NCBI RefSeq assembly: GCF_900106055.1
Contig: NZ_LT629792.1
Coordinates: 1,240,001 to 1,304,000 of the forward strand
Direction: 5' to 3'
Source: Schaalia radingae
GTDB lineage: Bacteria > Actinomycetota > Actinomycetes > Actinomycetales > Actinomycetaceae
Length of the DNA stretch: 64,000 nucleotides
Shown in pieces: positions 54,132 to 63,619 of the stretch. The notes beneath the pieces were generated by a model, which saw only the letters and a program-made list of their open reading frames with translations, was not told the origin of the DNA and ran no database searches. The stretch's first letter is position 1. Each line of letters begins with the position of its first letter. Made by a program: the position numbers and the translations under genes.

Positions 54132-54632
54132 ATGAGTAGGTCTTACACCCGTGGTGTACTTTTCGTGCACTCAACTCCGCCAGCGCTGTGTCCACACATC
54201 GAGTGGGCCGTTGGAACAGCGCTCGGACAGGAAGTGCACCTGCAGTGGACTGATCAGGATGCTGCACCCGGGATGGTACGCTCCGAATTCTCATGGATAG
54301 GCCAGACCGGGTCAGGCGCCCGCCTCGCGTCGGCACTTCGCGGCTGGGAACACCTGCGATACGAAGTCACCGAGGAAGCCACCGCGACCACTGACGGTGG
54401 CCGCTGGTCTCACACGCCTTCACTGGGCATCTTCCACGCCCAAATGGACACGGCAGGCAACGTTGTCGTGCCGGAAGGAAGGATTCGCGCAGCCCTCGAC
54501 GAATCACATTCCCCGACAGAGATGATCGACAAACTCAATCTTGCGCTCGGACAGGCGTGGGATGATGAGCTCGAACCATTCCGCTATGCCGGTGCCGGAG
54601 CTCCGGTGCGCTGGCTCAACCGCGTGGGGTAA
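54132..54632 (+). CDS. DUF3145 family protein
   Basis: Conserved actinobacterial protein of 166 residues, function unknown. Family markers are the N-terminal GVLFVHSTPPALCPHIEWA and the C-terminal LEPFRYAG...VRWLNRVG. ATG 54132 is chosen because GGAGGT (54123-54128) stands just before it; the Met four codons earlier overlaps that site. In many actinobacteria this gene closes the fabD-fabH-acpP-fabF cluster; here only an ACP-like gene accompanies it. Confidence 0.88.
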   Translation: MSRSYTRGVLFVHSTPPALCPHIEWAVGTALGQEVHLQWTDQDAAPGMVRSEFSWIGQTGSGARLASALRGWEHLRYEVTEEATATTDGGRWSHTPSLGIFHAQMDTAGNVVVPEGRIRAALDESHSPTEMIDKLNLALGQAWDDELEPFRYAGAGAPVRWLNRVG

Positions 54633-54635
54633 GAC

Positions 54636-54953
54636 ATGGGATCGATCGGCGACCAGCTTGGCATCGATTTGACCGAACTCCTCGACATGGACGAACCGCC
54701 TCAGAGCGATCAGGAGGACAACGATACGGTCGGTGAAGCCGTCATGAACGCACTGCTGGAAGAAACCTCCATCGAACCAGACCGGATGCGCGCAGACCTG
54801 ACACTCGAAGGTGACCTCGACCTGGACACCCTCGGACGCTACTCAGTGATCAGCCAAATCGAGCACGAACTCGGCATCACCTTGATCGACCGGGACGTGG
54901 ATGCACTCACAACGGTCGAGGACCTGCTCAACCTAGCTCGCTCGACGTCCTGA
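54636..54953 (+). CDS. Acyl carrier protein-like protein lacking the phosphopantetheine Ser
   Basis: Small acidic protein of 105 residues with an ACP-like four-helix pattern at about 32-102. The helix-II start, normally D-S-L with the modified Ser, reads LDLDTLG: Thr65, codon ACC. The rest (VISQIEHELGITLIDRDVDALTTVEDLLNL) fits ACP well. The first 30 residues are an extra acidic extension. Without the Ser it probably cannot be converted to holo-ACP by a standard phosphopantetheinyl transferase, so a non-catalytic binding role or relic status is likely. Starts 3 bp after DUF3145. Confidence 0.75.
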   Translation: MGSIGDQLGIDLTELLDMDEPPQSDQEDNDTVGEAVMNALLEETSIEPDRMRADLTLEGDLDLDTLGRYSVISQIEHELGITLIDRDVDALTTVEDLLNLARSTS

Positions 54954-55006
54954 ACCGCACACGAGCCCTCCCGAACCCGATAGGCTGGATATGAGGAGGA
55001 TCGGAC

Positions 55007-57721
55007 ATGACGATCAACGGCACGTTGACGCCCACCGCGCGGCGCGTCACGATTCCAACATGGGTGTGCAAAGTCGTCATGGCAATCACAGGCCTGATCA
55101 TGGCGGCGTTCGTCTTCATCCACATGGTCGGCAACGTCAAGATCCTGACCGATCCTGCTCAGATGGATCACTATGCGCAGTGGCTGCGCACGATCGGTGA
55201 ACCGGCTCTTCCGTATGGGTCCGTTTTGTGGATCCTGCGCGTGATCTTACTGTCGTGTGTTCTGCTGCATATCTGTGGCGCACTCATCTTGTGGCGCCGC
55301 GGCGCGTTGACCCACACGCCCGGTGTGCGCAGGCTGAAGCATCGCGGCTGGGCAGCAAAGCTCATGCTTCCGACCGGACTTGTCCTCATTGCCTTTATCG
55401 TGATCCATCTCCTTGACCTCACCATTGGCACAGTGGTCGAATCGGCCGCTTTCCGCCATCCCGACTCTCGCTTCTACGCCGCTGCCAATGTGGTGGCATC
55501 GATGAGCAGGCCTGTCATGTTCGCGGCATATGTCATCGCCCTTATTGCGATAGGCCTTCACCTCAGCCACGGCATTGAGCGAGCCTGGCAGGATCTCGGT
55601 GGGCGCTCACCACGTATCGGCACTGTTGTGCGCATCGCTGGCTATGCGATCGCTTTGGCAGTTGTGATCGGAGACCTCACCGTCATCGCCGCTTCGCACA
55701 TGGGAGCGATCAGCGCCGCCCTCGCACTTCCGCTCGCTGCCGGACGCACGCATCTGCGCATTGACGAGGGCGCCCCTGTTGACGCCCATGAACCTGAAGT
55801 CGAACCCGAACGCATGTGGGACGAATTTGTCTCCCACGCGCGCCTCGTCTCACCCGGGAACAGGCGTACATTCAGGGTGGTTGTTGTGGGGACCGGTCTG
55901 GCGGGCGCCAGTGCCGCAGCGGCTCTGGCTGAACTGGGCTTTGGGGTAGATGCGATCACAACTCTGGATACGCCGCGACGCTCCCATTCAGTGGCAGCTC
56001 AAGGCGGTATCAATGCGGCGCGGGCACGACGAGTCGACTCGGACAGCGTGCAGCGGTTCGTCACCGACACGATTAAGGGCGGTGATTTCCGCGCCAGAGA
56101 GTCTGAAGTATGGAGACTGGGTATTGAATCGGCGCGCGTCATCGACCACATGAACGCGCTGGGTGTGCCGTTCGCCCGAGAATATGGCGGATCGTTATCC
56201 ACACGATCATTTGGCGGCGTGCAGGTTTCACGAACGTACTACTCGCGAGGGCAGACGGGCCAGCAACTTCAGGTGGCAGCGTCCTCGTCCCTCATGCGTC
56301 AGGTGGCTGCAGGCCGCGTGACGTTATGGGTGCGCCACGAAATGCTCGACGTCGTCGTTGCTGACGGCCGGGCCGCCGGTGTGATCACGCGTGACATGAT
56401 CACCGGACGCACCCGCTTCCATCCCGCACACGCAGTTGTGATTGCCACAGGCGGATACGGCAACGTCTACTACTATTCGACGCTGGCAAAGAACTGCTCG
56501 ACAACAGGCATATGGCGAGCTCACCGTGCCGGCGCCGCTCTCGCTTCACCGAGCATGATCCAGTTCCACCCCACCGCATTACCTGTCTCATTCCCGTGGC
56601 AATCCAAGACCACGCTCATGAGCGAATCTCTGCGTAACGACGGACGCATCTGGGTGCCACGCAGCCCTGGCGATGACCGAGACCCGAACACCATTCCCGA
56701 AGAGGAACGCGACTACTACCTGGAGCGCAAGTACCCCGCGTTTGGAAACCTCACGCCTCGCGACATTGCCTCTCGCGCTGCGCGCGAGCAGATCGAATCG
56801 GGCCATGGGGTCGGTCCCGAACGAAACAGCGTGTACCTGGATTTTAGGGACGCACTGGAGCGGGTGGGCCGACGCGTCATCGCTGAGCGCTACGGCAACC
56901 TCCTTGACATGTACCTCGATGCAACAGGGGAGGACCCCTACACTCGCCCCATGCGCATCGCTCCCGGCGCGCATTTCACAATGGGTGGCTTGTGGGTCGA
57001 CTTCCGCCTCATGACCACCATCCCGGGACTGTTTGCAGCCGGCGAGGCGAACGCGGCCTACCACGGGGCCAACCGTCTGGGAGCCAATTCCTTGCTTGCC
57101 GCCTGCGTCGATGGTGCTTTCACAATCCCGCGCACAGTACCCGACTATTTGGCAGGCATTTTAGGCCAGGAGTTGCTCTCCGTCGATGATTCCCGCGTGA
57201 TCGCTGCCCGTGAGGGGGTCGAATCGCGACTGCAGGGCCTGCTCCACATCGATGGAGCTACTCCGACGGACAGTTTTGCCCGCAAGTTGGGCGATATCAT
57301 GTACCAGGGGTGCGGCGTTGTGCGCAGTAAGGAGAGCCTGGAGGCTGCGCTCAGCGACATCGACGCACTCCAACAGCGCATGGGTGCCGACCTGCGTGTC
57401 AGTGGCGAGACAGGACACTTCAACACCGACTTGGTTGCAGCTGCCAGGCTTCAGGACAGCATTCAGATGGCCACACTCATGTGTGTGGACGCGTGGCATC
57501 GCGAGGAATCCTGCGGCGCGCACTTCAGAAGTGAATACCAGACGGAGCAGGGGGAGGCGCAGCGCCGCGACGACCAGTGGATGAACGTATCCGCCTGGAC
57601 CACTGACGGGTGGCATGACCTGAGGACAGATGGCGCAGCTCCCTTGGCAATTACCTGCACTCACCACGCCGAAGAGCTGACGTTTACTACCGTCCCCCTG
57701 GCAACGAGGAACTACCAATGA
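55007..57721 (+). CDS. sdhCA: Fused succinate dehydrogenase/fumarate reductase: cytochrome b (SdhC) plus flavoprotein (SdhA)
   Basis: One 904-residue frame covering two subunits. Residues 1-245 match type-B diheme cytochrome b: five helices with heme-ligand candidates His39, His88, His134 and His185. Residues about 250-904 are the flavoprotein: dinucleotide fold GTGLAG (295-300), covalent-FAD His327 in SHSVAAQGG, substrate residues in QFHPTALP, and RLGANSLLAAC. These parts are separate genes (sdhC, sdhA) in relatives. The join (about 240-270) has no stop, and no internal ribosome binding site was found. AGGAGG precedes the ATG. With SdhB it reduces fumarate with menaquinol or oxidises succinate at the membrane. 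Confidence 0.9.
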   Translation: MTINGTLTPTARRVTIPTWVCKVVMAITGLIMAAFVFIHMVGNVKILTDPAQMDHYAQWLRTIGEPALPYGSVLWILRVILLSCVLLHICGALILWRRGALTHTPGVRRLKHRGWAAKLMLPTGLVLIAFIVIHLLDLTIGTVVESAAFRHPDSRFYAAANVVASMSRPVMFAAYVIALIAIGLHLSHGIERAWQDLGGRSPRIGTVVRIAGYAIALAVVIGDLTVIAASHMGAISAALALPLAAGRTHLRIDEGAPVDAHEPEVEPERMWDEFVSHARLVSPGNRRTFRVVVVGTGLAGASAAAALAELGFGVDAITTLDTPRRSHSVAAQGGINAARARRVDSDSVQRFVTDTIKGGDFRARESEVWRLGIESARVIDHMNALGVPFAREYGGSLSTRSFGGVQVSRTYYSRGQTGQQLQVAASSSLMRQVAAGRVTLWVRHEMLDVVVADGRAAGVITRDMITGRTRFHPAHAVVIATGGYGNVYYYSTLAKNCSTTGIWRAHRAGAALASPSMIQFHPTALPVSFPWQSKTTLMSESLRNDGRIWVPRSPGDDRDPNTIPEEERDYYLERKYPAFGNLTPRDIASRAAREQIESGHGVGPERNSVYLDFRDALERVGRRVIAERYGNLLDMYLDATGEDPYTRPMRIAPGAHFTMGGLWVDFRLMTTIPGLFAAGEANAAYHGANRLGANSLLAACVDGAFTIPRTVPDYLAGILGQELLSVDDSRVIAAREGVESRLQGLLHIDGATPTDSFARKLGDIMYQGCGVVRSKESLEAALSDIDALQQRMGADLRVSGETGHFNTDLVAAARLQDSIQMATLMCVDAWHREESCGAHFRSEYQTEQGEAQRRDDQWMNVSAWTTDGWHDLRTDGAAPLAITCTHHAEELTFTTVPLATRNYQ

Positions 57722-58473
57722 AACTGATCGTCGACGTGTGGCGGCAGAAAGCCCCGGAAGCTGTCGGAACATTCCACTCCTACGAACTGGACGGGTGCGA
57801 TGAACGCATGTCGATTCTGGAGCTCCTCGATCACCTCAACCGCAACCTGAGTTCCCGCGGCGTCGAGCCGGTTGCGTTTGATTCGGATTGCCGCGAAGGA
57901 ATCTGCGGTGCATGCGGCATTCAAGTTGATGGAAGGCCCCACGGATTCAGTGAGAATCTGCCGGCTTGCATGCAGAGGGTCGGCGCTCATGCCGATGGCA
58001 CGCATGTGCGCCTGGAACCGTTGCGATCGGGCGCCTTTCCAGTGATCCGTGACCTTGTGGTAGATCGCAGTGTCCTCGACCGGATCACGATGGCGGGAGG
58101 ATTTGCTTCCGTTGATACCGGTCTGGCTCCTGATGCGGACGCGATTCCGATTCGTCATCAAGATGCCGAAGGTGCACTTGACCTGGCCGCGTGTATCGGC
58201 TGCGGCGCGTGTGTTGCGGCGTGTCCGAACGGCTCAGCCGCGTTGTATGCGGGTGCACGGATGGGTCACCTGGCAGCGTTGAACATTCCGGGGTTGGAGC
58301 GGGCAGAGCGTGCCCGGCGCATGAATGAGGCGATGGATCAGTACTTTGGCTCGTGTTCTGGCTACGGCGAATGCATCAGAGTGTGTCCTGCGAATATTCC
58401 TTTCGACGTTGTTGCCGTTGCCTCACATGAACGTCTCAGGGCACTATGGTCGAGGTGGCCTCAGCCTCGCTAA
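57718..58473 (+). CDS. sdhB: Succinate dehydrogenase/fumarate reductase iron-sulfur subunit
   Basis: Electron-transfer subunit of 251 residues. The [2Fe-2S] ligands are in DCREGICGACG and a following Cys (LPAC). [4Fe-4S] ligands are in CIGCGACVAACP, and the [3Fe-4S] ligands in CSGYGECIRVCP. It passes electrons between the flavin and the cytochrome b part of the fused upstream protein. ATG overlaps the sdhCA stop (ATGA), so subunits are made together. Confidence 0.95.
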   Translation: MKLIVDVWRQKAPEAVGTFHSYELDGCDERMSILELLDHLNRNLSSRGVEPVAFDSDCREGICGACGIQVDGRPHGFSENLPACMQRVGAHADGTHVRLEPLRSGAFPVIRDLVVDRSVLDRITMAGGFASVDTGLAPDADAIPIRHQDAEGALDLAACIGCGACVAACPNGSAALYAGARMGHLAALNIPGLERAERARRMNEAMDQYFGSCSGYGECIRVCPANIPFDVVAVASHERLRALWSRWPQPR

Positions 58474-58491
58474 AGCACCACTACTATAGAC

Positions 58492-58497
58492 ATTGAG
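58492..58497 (+). promoter_or_regulatory. -10 element of aspA
   Basis: TACTAT (followed by AGA) in the 65-bp gap after sdhB, about 42 nt before the aspA start. Same hexamer as upstream of the ileS T-box and the DUF3052 gene. No convincing -35. Confidence 0.45.
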
Positions 58498-58538
58498 ATG
58501 AGATGCCCGACGATGGGCTGACATGAACGGAGGATATT

Positions 58539-59993
58539 GTGGGAAATCGGTCCGAAGAAGATCTTTTGGGAAGTCGCGACGTTCCGCAGGAAGCCTACTG
58601 GGGTATCCACTCCTTGCGCGCGCAGGAAAACTACCAGATTTCCGGTAGGACGATCAATGAAGTGCCTGAGCTGATTCGGGCATTCGCTCAGGTCAAGAAA
58701 GCCGCCGCGCTGGCGAATAAGGATTTGCGAGTGCTCAAGCCCGCCACGGCAGATGCAATTGTGCAGGCCTGCGATGCCATCATCGACGAGGGCGCGTGCC
58801 TCGACCAGTTCCCGATCGACCAGTTCCAGGGTGGTGCGGGCACATCGGTGAATATGAACGCCAACGAGGTGATCGCCAATCTCGCTCTCGAGATGACCGG
58901 TCAGGAGCGAGGGCGCTATGATCTGATTAATCCCAACGACGATGTCAACCACTCCCAGTCCACCAACGACACGTATCCCACAGCTTTTCGACTGGCCGCC
59001 TACGAGAAGGTCGACCAGCTGCGGCACGCCGTGAATGATCTGGCCGACGCGTTTGAGCGCCTCGGTGCCCGCTATCAGCATGTCCTCACTATGGGGCGCA
59101 CACAGTTGCAGGATGCCGTCCCCATGACGATTGGTCAGGAAATGACCGCGTTCGGCGTGACTTTGCGTGAAGAGGACCCACGTCTGGTCAACGTAGCCAA
59201 CCTGCTTCTGGAAACAAACCTGGGCGCCACTGCGATTGGCACTGGGCTCAATACGCCTCCGGGCTACCAGAAGGCAGTGGTCGCTCATCTGCGTGAGATC
59301 ACGGGCCTGGACGTGACAGCCTCCGAAGACTTGATCGAAGCGACATCGGATGCCGGGGCGTATATCTCCATGCATGCCACGATGAAGCGCACCGCTGGCA
59401 AGCTGTCCAAGATCTGCAACGACCTGCGTCTGCTCTCATCGGGTCCGCGAGCCGGCTTGAACGAGATCAACCTTCCGCAAAGGGCTGCCGGATCCTCAAT
59501 CATGCCCGCGAAGGTCAACCCGGTGATACCCGAGGTGGTCAACCAAGTCTGCTTCAAAGTCATCGGCAACGATGTGACGGTCACGATGGCAGCCGAGGCC
59601 GGCCAGCTTCAGCTCAACGTCATGGAACCGGTGATCGCCCAGTGCATGTTTGAATCGGCCACGTTGCTCACCCACGCATGTGACACGCTGCGTGAAAAGT
59701 GTGTGGACGGTATCACCGTCAACGAAGAAAACTGCCGAAACATGGTGATGAATTCGATCGGTATCGTCACCTATTTCAACGATGTCATCGGGCATCATGC
59801 CGGTGACGTGGTGGGTAAACGAGCTGCGGCAGAAAACAAGAACGTCGGTGATCTGATCGTTGAGATGGGCTTCCTGTCTCAGGAACAGGTCGATGAGATC
59901 CTGTCTCCGGAGAACCTGGCGAACCCGCAGTATCGTGGCGCCAAGATCAGCGATGATCCTGAAACCCCCAAGCAGGCGTCAAGTAAGCACTAG
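58539..59993 (+). CDS. aspA: Aspartate ammonia-lyase
   Basis: Homotetrameric enzyme converting L-aspartate to fumarate and ammonia, 484 residues. The superfamily signature [15 protein letters not shown] (catalytic SS-loop) is intact. The N-terminus ([21 protein letters not shown]) and the [12 protein letters not shown] region agree with aspartase rather than fumarase C. GTG start with GGAGG upstream. Its product is the substrate of the adjacent reductase, so the three genes form an aspartate-to-succinate fermentation/respiration module. Confidence 0.94.
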   Translation: MGNRSEEDLLGSRDVPQEAYWGIHSLRAQENYQISGRTINEVPELIRAFAQVKKAAALANKDLRVLKPATADAIVQACDAIIDEGACLDQFPIDQFQGGAGTSVNMNANEVIANLALEMTGQERGRYDLINPNDDVNHSQSTNDTYPTAFRLAAYEKVDQLRHAVNDLADAFERLGARYQHVLTMGRTQLQDAVPMTIGQEMTAFGVTLREEDPRLVNVANLLLETNLGATAIGTGLNTPPGYQKAVVAHLREITGLDVTASEDLIEATSDAGAYISMHATMKRTAGKLSKICNDLRLLSSGPRAGLNEINLPQRAAGSSIMPAKVNPVIPEVVNQVCFKVIGNDVTVTMAAEAGQLQLNVMEPVIAQCMFESATLLTHACDTLREKCVDGITVNEENCRNMVMNSIGIVTYFNDVIGHHAGDVVGKRAAAENKNVGDLIVEMGFLSQEQVDEILSPENLANPQYRGAKISDDPETPKQASSKH

Positions 59994-60023
59994 CGCGTAA
60001 TTCTGCCAATTGCAGACACACGA

Positions 60024-60065
60024 AGACGCCCTCGTCACTCTCACTGAGTAGCGATGAGGGCGTCT
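60024..60065. terminator. Bidirectional terminator between aspA and aceE
   Basis: A 13-bp stem (AGACGCCCTCGTC arm, one G-T pair) is extended by a 4-bp inner stem (ACTC/GAGT), giving about 17 bp in total. It lies in the 91-bp gap between the convergent genes. T-runs are absent on both sides. Confidence 0.75.
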
Positions 60066-60084
60066 CCACGTCTGCGTTCACATC

Positions 60085-62835
60085 TTATTCGTCTGAAGCT
60101 GCAGCCTCATCGGCACCGATGCGCACATTGTGCAGCTGGTACTTCTCGATGGCCTGTTCGACGACTGCGCGGTCAACCTGGTTTTGATCGGCCAGTGCCT
60201 GCAGCGTGCGCACCACCATTGATTCTGCATCGATGTGGAAGTAGCGTCGTGCTGCGCGGCGCGTGTCGGAGATGCCGAAGCCGTCTGCGCCCAACGTGTA
60301 CAGGTAGCCGGGAACCCACGGACGGATCTGATCAATGATCAGGGCATCGTAATCGGACGTGCCAATGAAGGGGCCTTCAGAGCCCGACAACTTGGTTGTC
60401 AGGTAGGCGTAGCGCGGATCCTCATTCGGATGCAGGAAGTTGTGCTCGTCAGCTTCCACGCCATCGCGACGCAGTTCGTTCCATGACGTCACCGACCACA
60501 CGGCGGCGTCCACGCCCCAGTCCTCGGCCAGGAGCTTGCGGGCCTCACGTGCCCACGGCACCGCCACACCTGATGCCAAAAGCTGAGCCTTCGGGCCCTG
60601 CCCTGTATGGTCATCAACCTTGTAGATGCCCTTGATAATGCCGTCCACGTCCACATTTTCAGGTTCTGCGGGCTGATGAATCGGCTCGTTGTACACCGTC
60701 AGGTAATACATGACATTCGGGTCACGCGTATCCGAGGGATCGTGCTCGCAGAACATGCGCTTAATGCCATCCCACATGATGTAACGGATTTCGTAGGCGT
60801 AGGCGGGGTCGTACAGCACGAAACCGTGGTTGGCTGCACCCAGGATCGGGGAATGGCCGTCCAAATGCTGAAGACCCTCGCCGGTCAGGGTGGTACGTCC
60901 AGCTGTCGCGCCCACGACGAAGCCACGAGTCAGCTGGTCGGCAGCAGCCCAGAACTGGTCGCCGGTGCGCTGGAAACCGAACATCGAGTAGAAGATGTAG
61001 AACGGAATCATCGGCAGGTTGTGCGTCGCATACGAGGTGCCCACGACCTGCAAGGCAGCCGCAGATCCAGCCTCGGTAATACCGGTGTGCATCACCTGCC
61101 CCTGTTCGGATTCCTTGTAGGACAGCATCATGTCCGCGTCCACGGCAGTGTAATTCTGACCGTGCGTGTTGAAGATCCTGGCTGACGGGAAGATAGCGTC
61201 CAGACCGAACGTGCGTGCCTCATCGGGAATGATCGGCACGATGTGCCGACCAATATTCTTATCACGAAGCAGGTCTTTGAGCAGTCGGACCAGTGCCATT
61301 GTCGTGGCCACTTCGAGTTTTCCTGAGCCCTTCGACAAAGCCTCGAACGGCTTCATCGCAGGTTCAGGCAGGTGTGCATCGTCATGGGCACGACGCTCAG
61401 GCAGGTATCCGCCCAGCTTCTCCCGACGCTCCTTCATGTACAGCAACGCAGGATCGTCTGCCGGTGGCATGTAATACGGCGGCTTGTACGGATCTTTCTC
61501 GAGCTCCTCGTCGCTGATCGGGATCTGCAGACGGTCACGCAGCGCCTTCGCATCCTCCAGAGTCAGCTTCTTCATCTGGTGCGTCGAGTTGCGTCCTGCA
61601 AAATGCGTGCCGAGCGCGTATCCCTTAATGGTGTGCGCCAGGATGACGGTAGGCTGTCCGGTGTGCTCCATCGCAGCCTTGTAGGCGGCGTACACCTTGC
61701 GGTAGTCATGGCCACCTCGGCCCAGAGCCCAGATCTGCTCATCGGTCCAGTCCTTCACGAGCGCCTTGGTTCGCGGATCACGTCCGAAGAAGTGTTCACG
61801 AACGTATGCACCATCTTTGGCCTTGAACGTCTGGTAGTCACCGTCGAGGGTCTCATCCATCAGGTGAACGAGGGCATTGTCCTTATCTGCTGCCAGCAAC
61901 TGATCCCAGCCGCGTCCCCAGATCACCTTGATGACGTTCCAGCCGGCGCCCTTGAAGAAGGCTTCGAGTTCCTGAATGATCTTGCCATTGCCACGTACAG
62001 GCCCGTCGAGGCGCTGCAAGTTGGCGTTGACGACGAAGGTGAGGTTATCCAGGCCCTGCTGTGCGGCGAGCTGCAGCATGCCGCGCGCTTCCGGCTCGTC
62101 CATTTCGCCGTCACCCAGGAATGCCCAGGTGTGCTGCTGAGAAGTGTCCTTAATGCCGCGCAACTGCAGGTAGCGGTCAAACCACGCCTGGTAGATTGCC
62201 TCGGCCGGTCCAAGTCCCAGTGACACGGTGGGGTATTCCCAAAAGTTGGGCATTTGGCGTGGGTGGGGGTAGGAAGGTAGTCCGCCGTCCACACTGACCT
62301 GCTGACGGAATCCGTCCATCTCTTCTTCGGTCAGGCGGCCTTCGAGGAATGCGCGTGCGTAAGGGCCGGGGGAGGCGTGTCCCTGGAAGAAGATGTGGTC
62401 GCCGCCGCCCGGGTGGTCTTTGCCGCGGAAAAAGTGGTTGAGACCCACTTCGTACAGGGTAGCGACTGATGCGTAAGAGGAAATGTGGCCGCCTACTCCG
62501 ACACCGGGGCGCTGAGCGCGCGTGACCTGAACGGCGGCATTCCACCTGATCCAGCGGCGGTACTGACGCTCCATCGCTTCATCGCCGGGGAAGTAGGGTT
62601 CCTGGTCAACGGGGATCGTGTTGACGTAGGGCGTGGTGTATTCCTGAGGCAGCTGCACATCGCGTTTGCGAGCCTCGTCCATCATGTGCAGCAGGATGTA
62701 GCGTGCGCGAGGTCCGCCTTTTTCATCGATCAGGCTGGTGAGCGAGTCGATCCATTCCTGGGTTTCGTCAGGATCGTTGTCCGGAATTTGACTGAGCAAT
62801 CCGTTGATGACGGGATGCTTTTGGTTTGTGCTCAC
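60085..62835 (-). CDS. aceE: Pyruvate dehydrogenase E1 component (homodimeric)
   Basis: Thiamine-diphosphate enzyme that decarboxylates pyruvate and acetylates the E2 lipoyl domains, 916 residues. The single-chain bacterial E1 type is shown by the N-terminal [11 protein letters not shown] and [20 protein letters not shown] regions. The ThDP motif is [12 protein letters not shown]...[20 protein letters not shown] (about 240-275). The pyrimidine domain follows (about 480-700), with a C-terminal domain after it. E2 and E3 genes are not in the window. ATG 62835 with GGGGTAT upstream, weak. Divergent from DUF3052, as in other actinobacteria. Confidence 0.96.
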   Translation of the reverse strand: MSTNQKHPVINGLLSQIPDNDPDETQEWIDSLTSLIDEKGGPRARYILLHMMDEARKRDVQLPQEYTTPYVNTIPVDQEPYFPGDEAMERQYRRWIRWNAAVQVTRAQRPGVGVGGHISSYASVATLYEVGLNHFFRGKDHPGGGDHIFFQGHASPGPYARAFLEGRLTEEEMDGFRQQVSVDGGLPSYPHPRQMPNFWEYPTVSLGLGPAEAIYQAWFDRYLQLRGIKDTSQQHTWAFLGDGEMDEPEARGMLQLAAQQGLDNLTFVVNANLQRLDGPVRGNGKIIQELEAFFKGAGWNVIKVIWGRGWDQLLAADKDNALVHLMDETLDGDYQTFKAKDGAYVREHFFGRDPRTKALVKDWTDEQIWALGRGGHDYRKVYAAYKAAMEHTGQPTVILAHTIKGYALGTHFAGRNSTHQMKKLTLEDAKALRDRLQIPISDEELEKDPYKPPYYMPPADDPALLYMKERREKLGGYLPERRAHDDAHLPEPAMKPFEALSKGSGKLEVATTMALVRLLKDLLRDKNIGRHIVPIIPDEARTFGLDAIFPSARIFNTHGQNYTAVDADMMLSYKESEQGQVMHTGITEAGSAAALQVVGTSYATHNLPMIPFYIFYSMFGFQRTGDQFWAAADQLTRGFVVGATAGRTTLTGEGLQHLDGHSPILGAANHGFVLYDPAYAYEIRYIMWDGIKRMFCEHDPSDTRDPNVMYYLTVYNEPIHQPAEPENVDVDGIIKGIYKVDDHTGQGPKAQLLASGVAVPWAREARKLLAEDWGVDAAVWSVTSWNELRRDGVEADEHNFLHPNEDPRYAYLTTKLSGSEGPFIGTSDYDALIIDQIRPWVPGYLYTLGADGFGISDTRRAARRYFHIDAESMVVRTLQALADQNQVDRAVVEQAIEKYQLHNVRIGADEAAASDE

Positions 62836-63136
62836 AGATACCCCTTTTTATCTCGTGCTGACAGACCTGTAGGTCGCCAATGTCCTGGTGGTTCTATTCT
62901 CACCCGAAAGTCCCAGATTTGCGACTTCTTTAGGGCTTAAGACCCATGAGAATCGCCTCAATTTTGATTCATTGACGAGGGTGACGCCTTCCGCCCGTAC
63001 TCGCAGGTCCCGTCAAGCCACATCGGCGGCGACTTTCGGCGCAAATATTCTTCCCAGGTGCAGATCTGCTCTACTATAGTGCCGTTAGATAGTTCACGAG
63101 CCCAGCGGGTTCGCGTGTGGAAGGTGGTTACACAAC
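62836..63136. other. Intergenic region between divergent aceE and DUF3052
   Basis: 301 bp. On the plus strand TACTAT at 63072-63077 is a likely -10 for DUF3052, giving a leader of about 50 nt with ribosome binding site GGAAGGTGG. On the minus side an AT-rich stretch near 62890-62905 may hold the aceE promoter. A short palindrome around CTTAAG (62936-62941) is visible. No small gene or RNA element was recognised. Confidence 0.4.
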
Positions 63137-63538
63137 GTGGCGATCAGCCTCGGATTCACCCAAAATCAGGTTGTCCAGGAATTCTACGTAGACGATGACA
63201 GCGATGAAGCTGTTCGCGATGCGGTTGCACGCGAGACTGGTCACGAACTGGTCGATGTCGATTATGGCGACGTTGTCGACGGCGCACTGGTATGGTGGCG
63301 CGCTGACGACGCTGAAGAGGAAGACCTCGGTGACGTTCTGGTCGATGTTGCGTCAAACCTTGACGACGGCGGCATGATCTGGGTTCTTTTCCCCAAGCCT
63401 TCTGATCCGAACACTGTGCCCGTGGCGGACATTGCCGAAGCAGCCAGTGTGGCAGGTCTGCATTCTACGTCCGCGTTCTCAATGGGGGACACGTGGACCG
63501 GAATCTGCGTCACGGCTCGTCCGCGCGCACACCGGTAA
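63137..63538 (+). CDS. DUF3052 family protein
   Basis: Conserved actinobacterial protein of 133 residues, function unknown. The family core is LGFTQNQVVQEFYVDDD at the N-terminus, then ALVWWRADD and MIWVLFPKPSD. It is acidic and probably cytosolic. GTG start. The family is regularly found next to aceE, suggesting a link to central carbon or fatty-acid metabolism. Confidence 0.9.
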   Translation: MAISLGFTQNQVVQEFYVDDDSDEAVRDAVARETGHELVDVDYGDVVDGALVWWRADDAEEEDLGDVLVDVASNLDDGGMIWVLFPKPSDPNTVPVADIAEAASVAGLHSTSAFSMGDTWTGICVTARPRAHR

Positions 63539-63595
63539 GACATCTCACGCACGTCTCAAGTGCGTCTGCGTACCTGTGTGCGTTAAAGTATGCCT

Positions 63596-63615
63596 CGTGC
63601 CACGTCAGTGGCACG
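63596..63615 (+). other. Hairpin in the 5' leader of tRNA-Val
   Basis: CGTGCCAC-GTCA-GTGGCACG makes an 8-bp stem ending 4 nt before the tRNA. It could help RNase P or precursor processing, or be a promoter-proximal palindrome. A TAAAGT hexamer at 63584-63589 may be the -10. Confidence 0.4.
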
Positions 63616-63619
63616 TGTC

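Noticed and set aside
56195..56203. Perfect E. coli-type DnaA box TTATCCACA
   Set aside because: Single copy inside the conserved SdhA coding region; most likely chance, so not counted with the intergenic repeats.
62888..63079. 63-codon open frame in the aceE/DUF3052 gap
   Set aside because: No ribosome binding site, Arg/Ser/Thr-rich composition and overlap with a likely promoter; regarded as non-coding.
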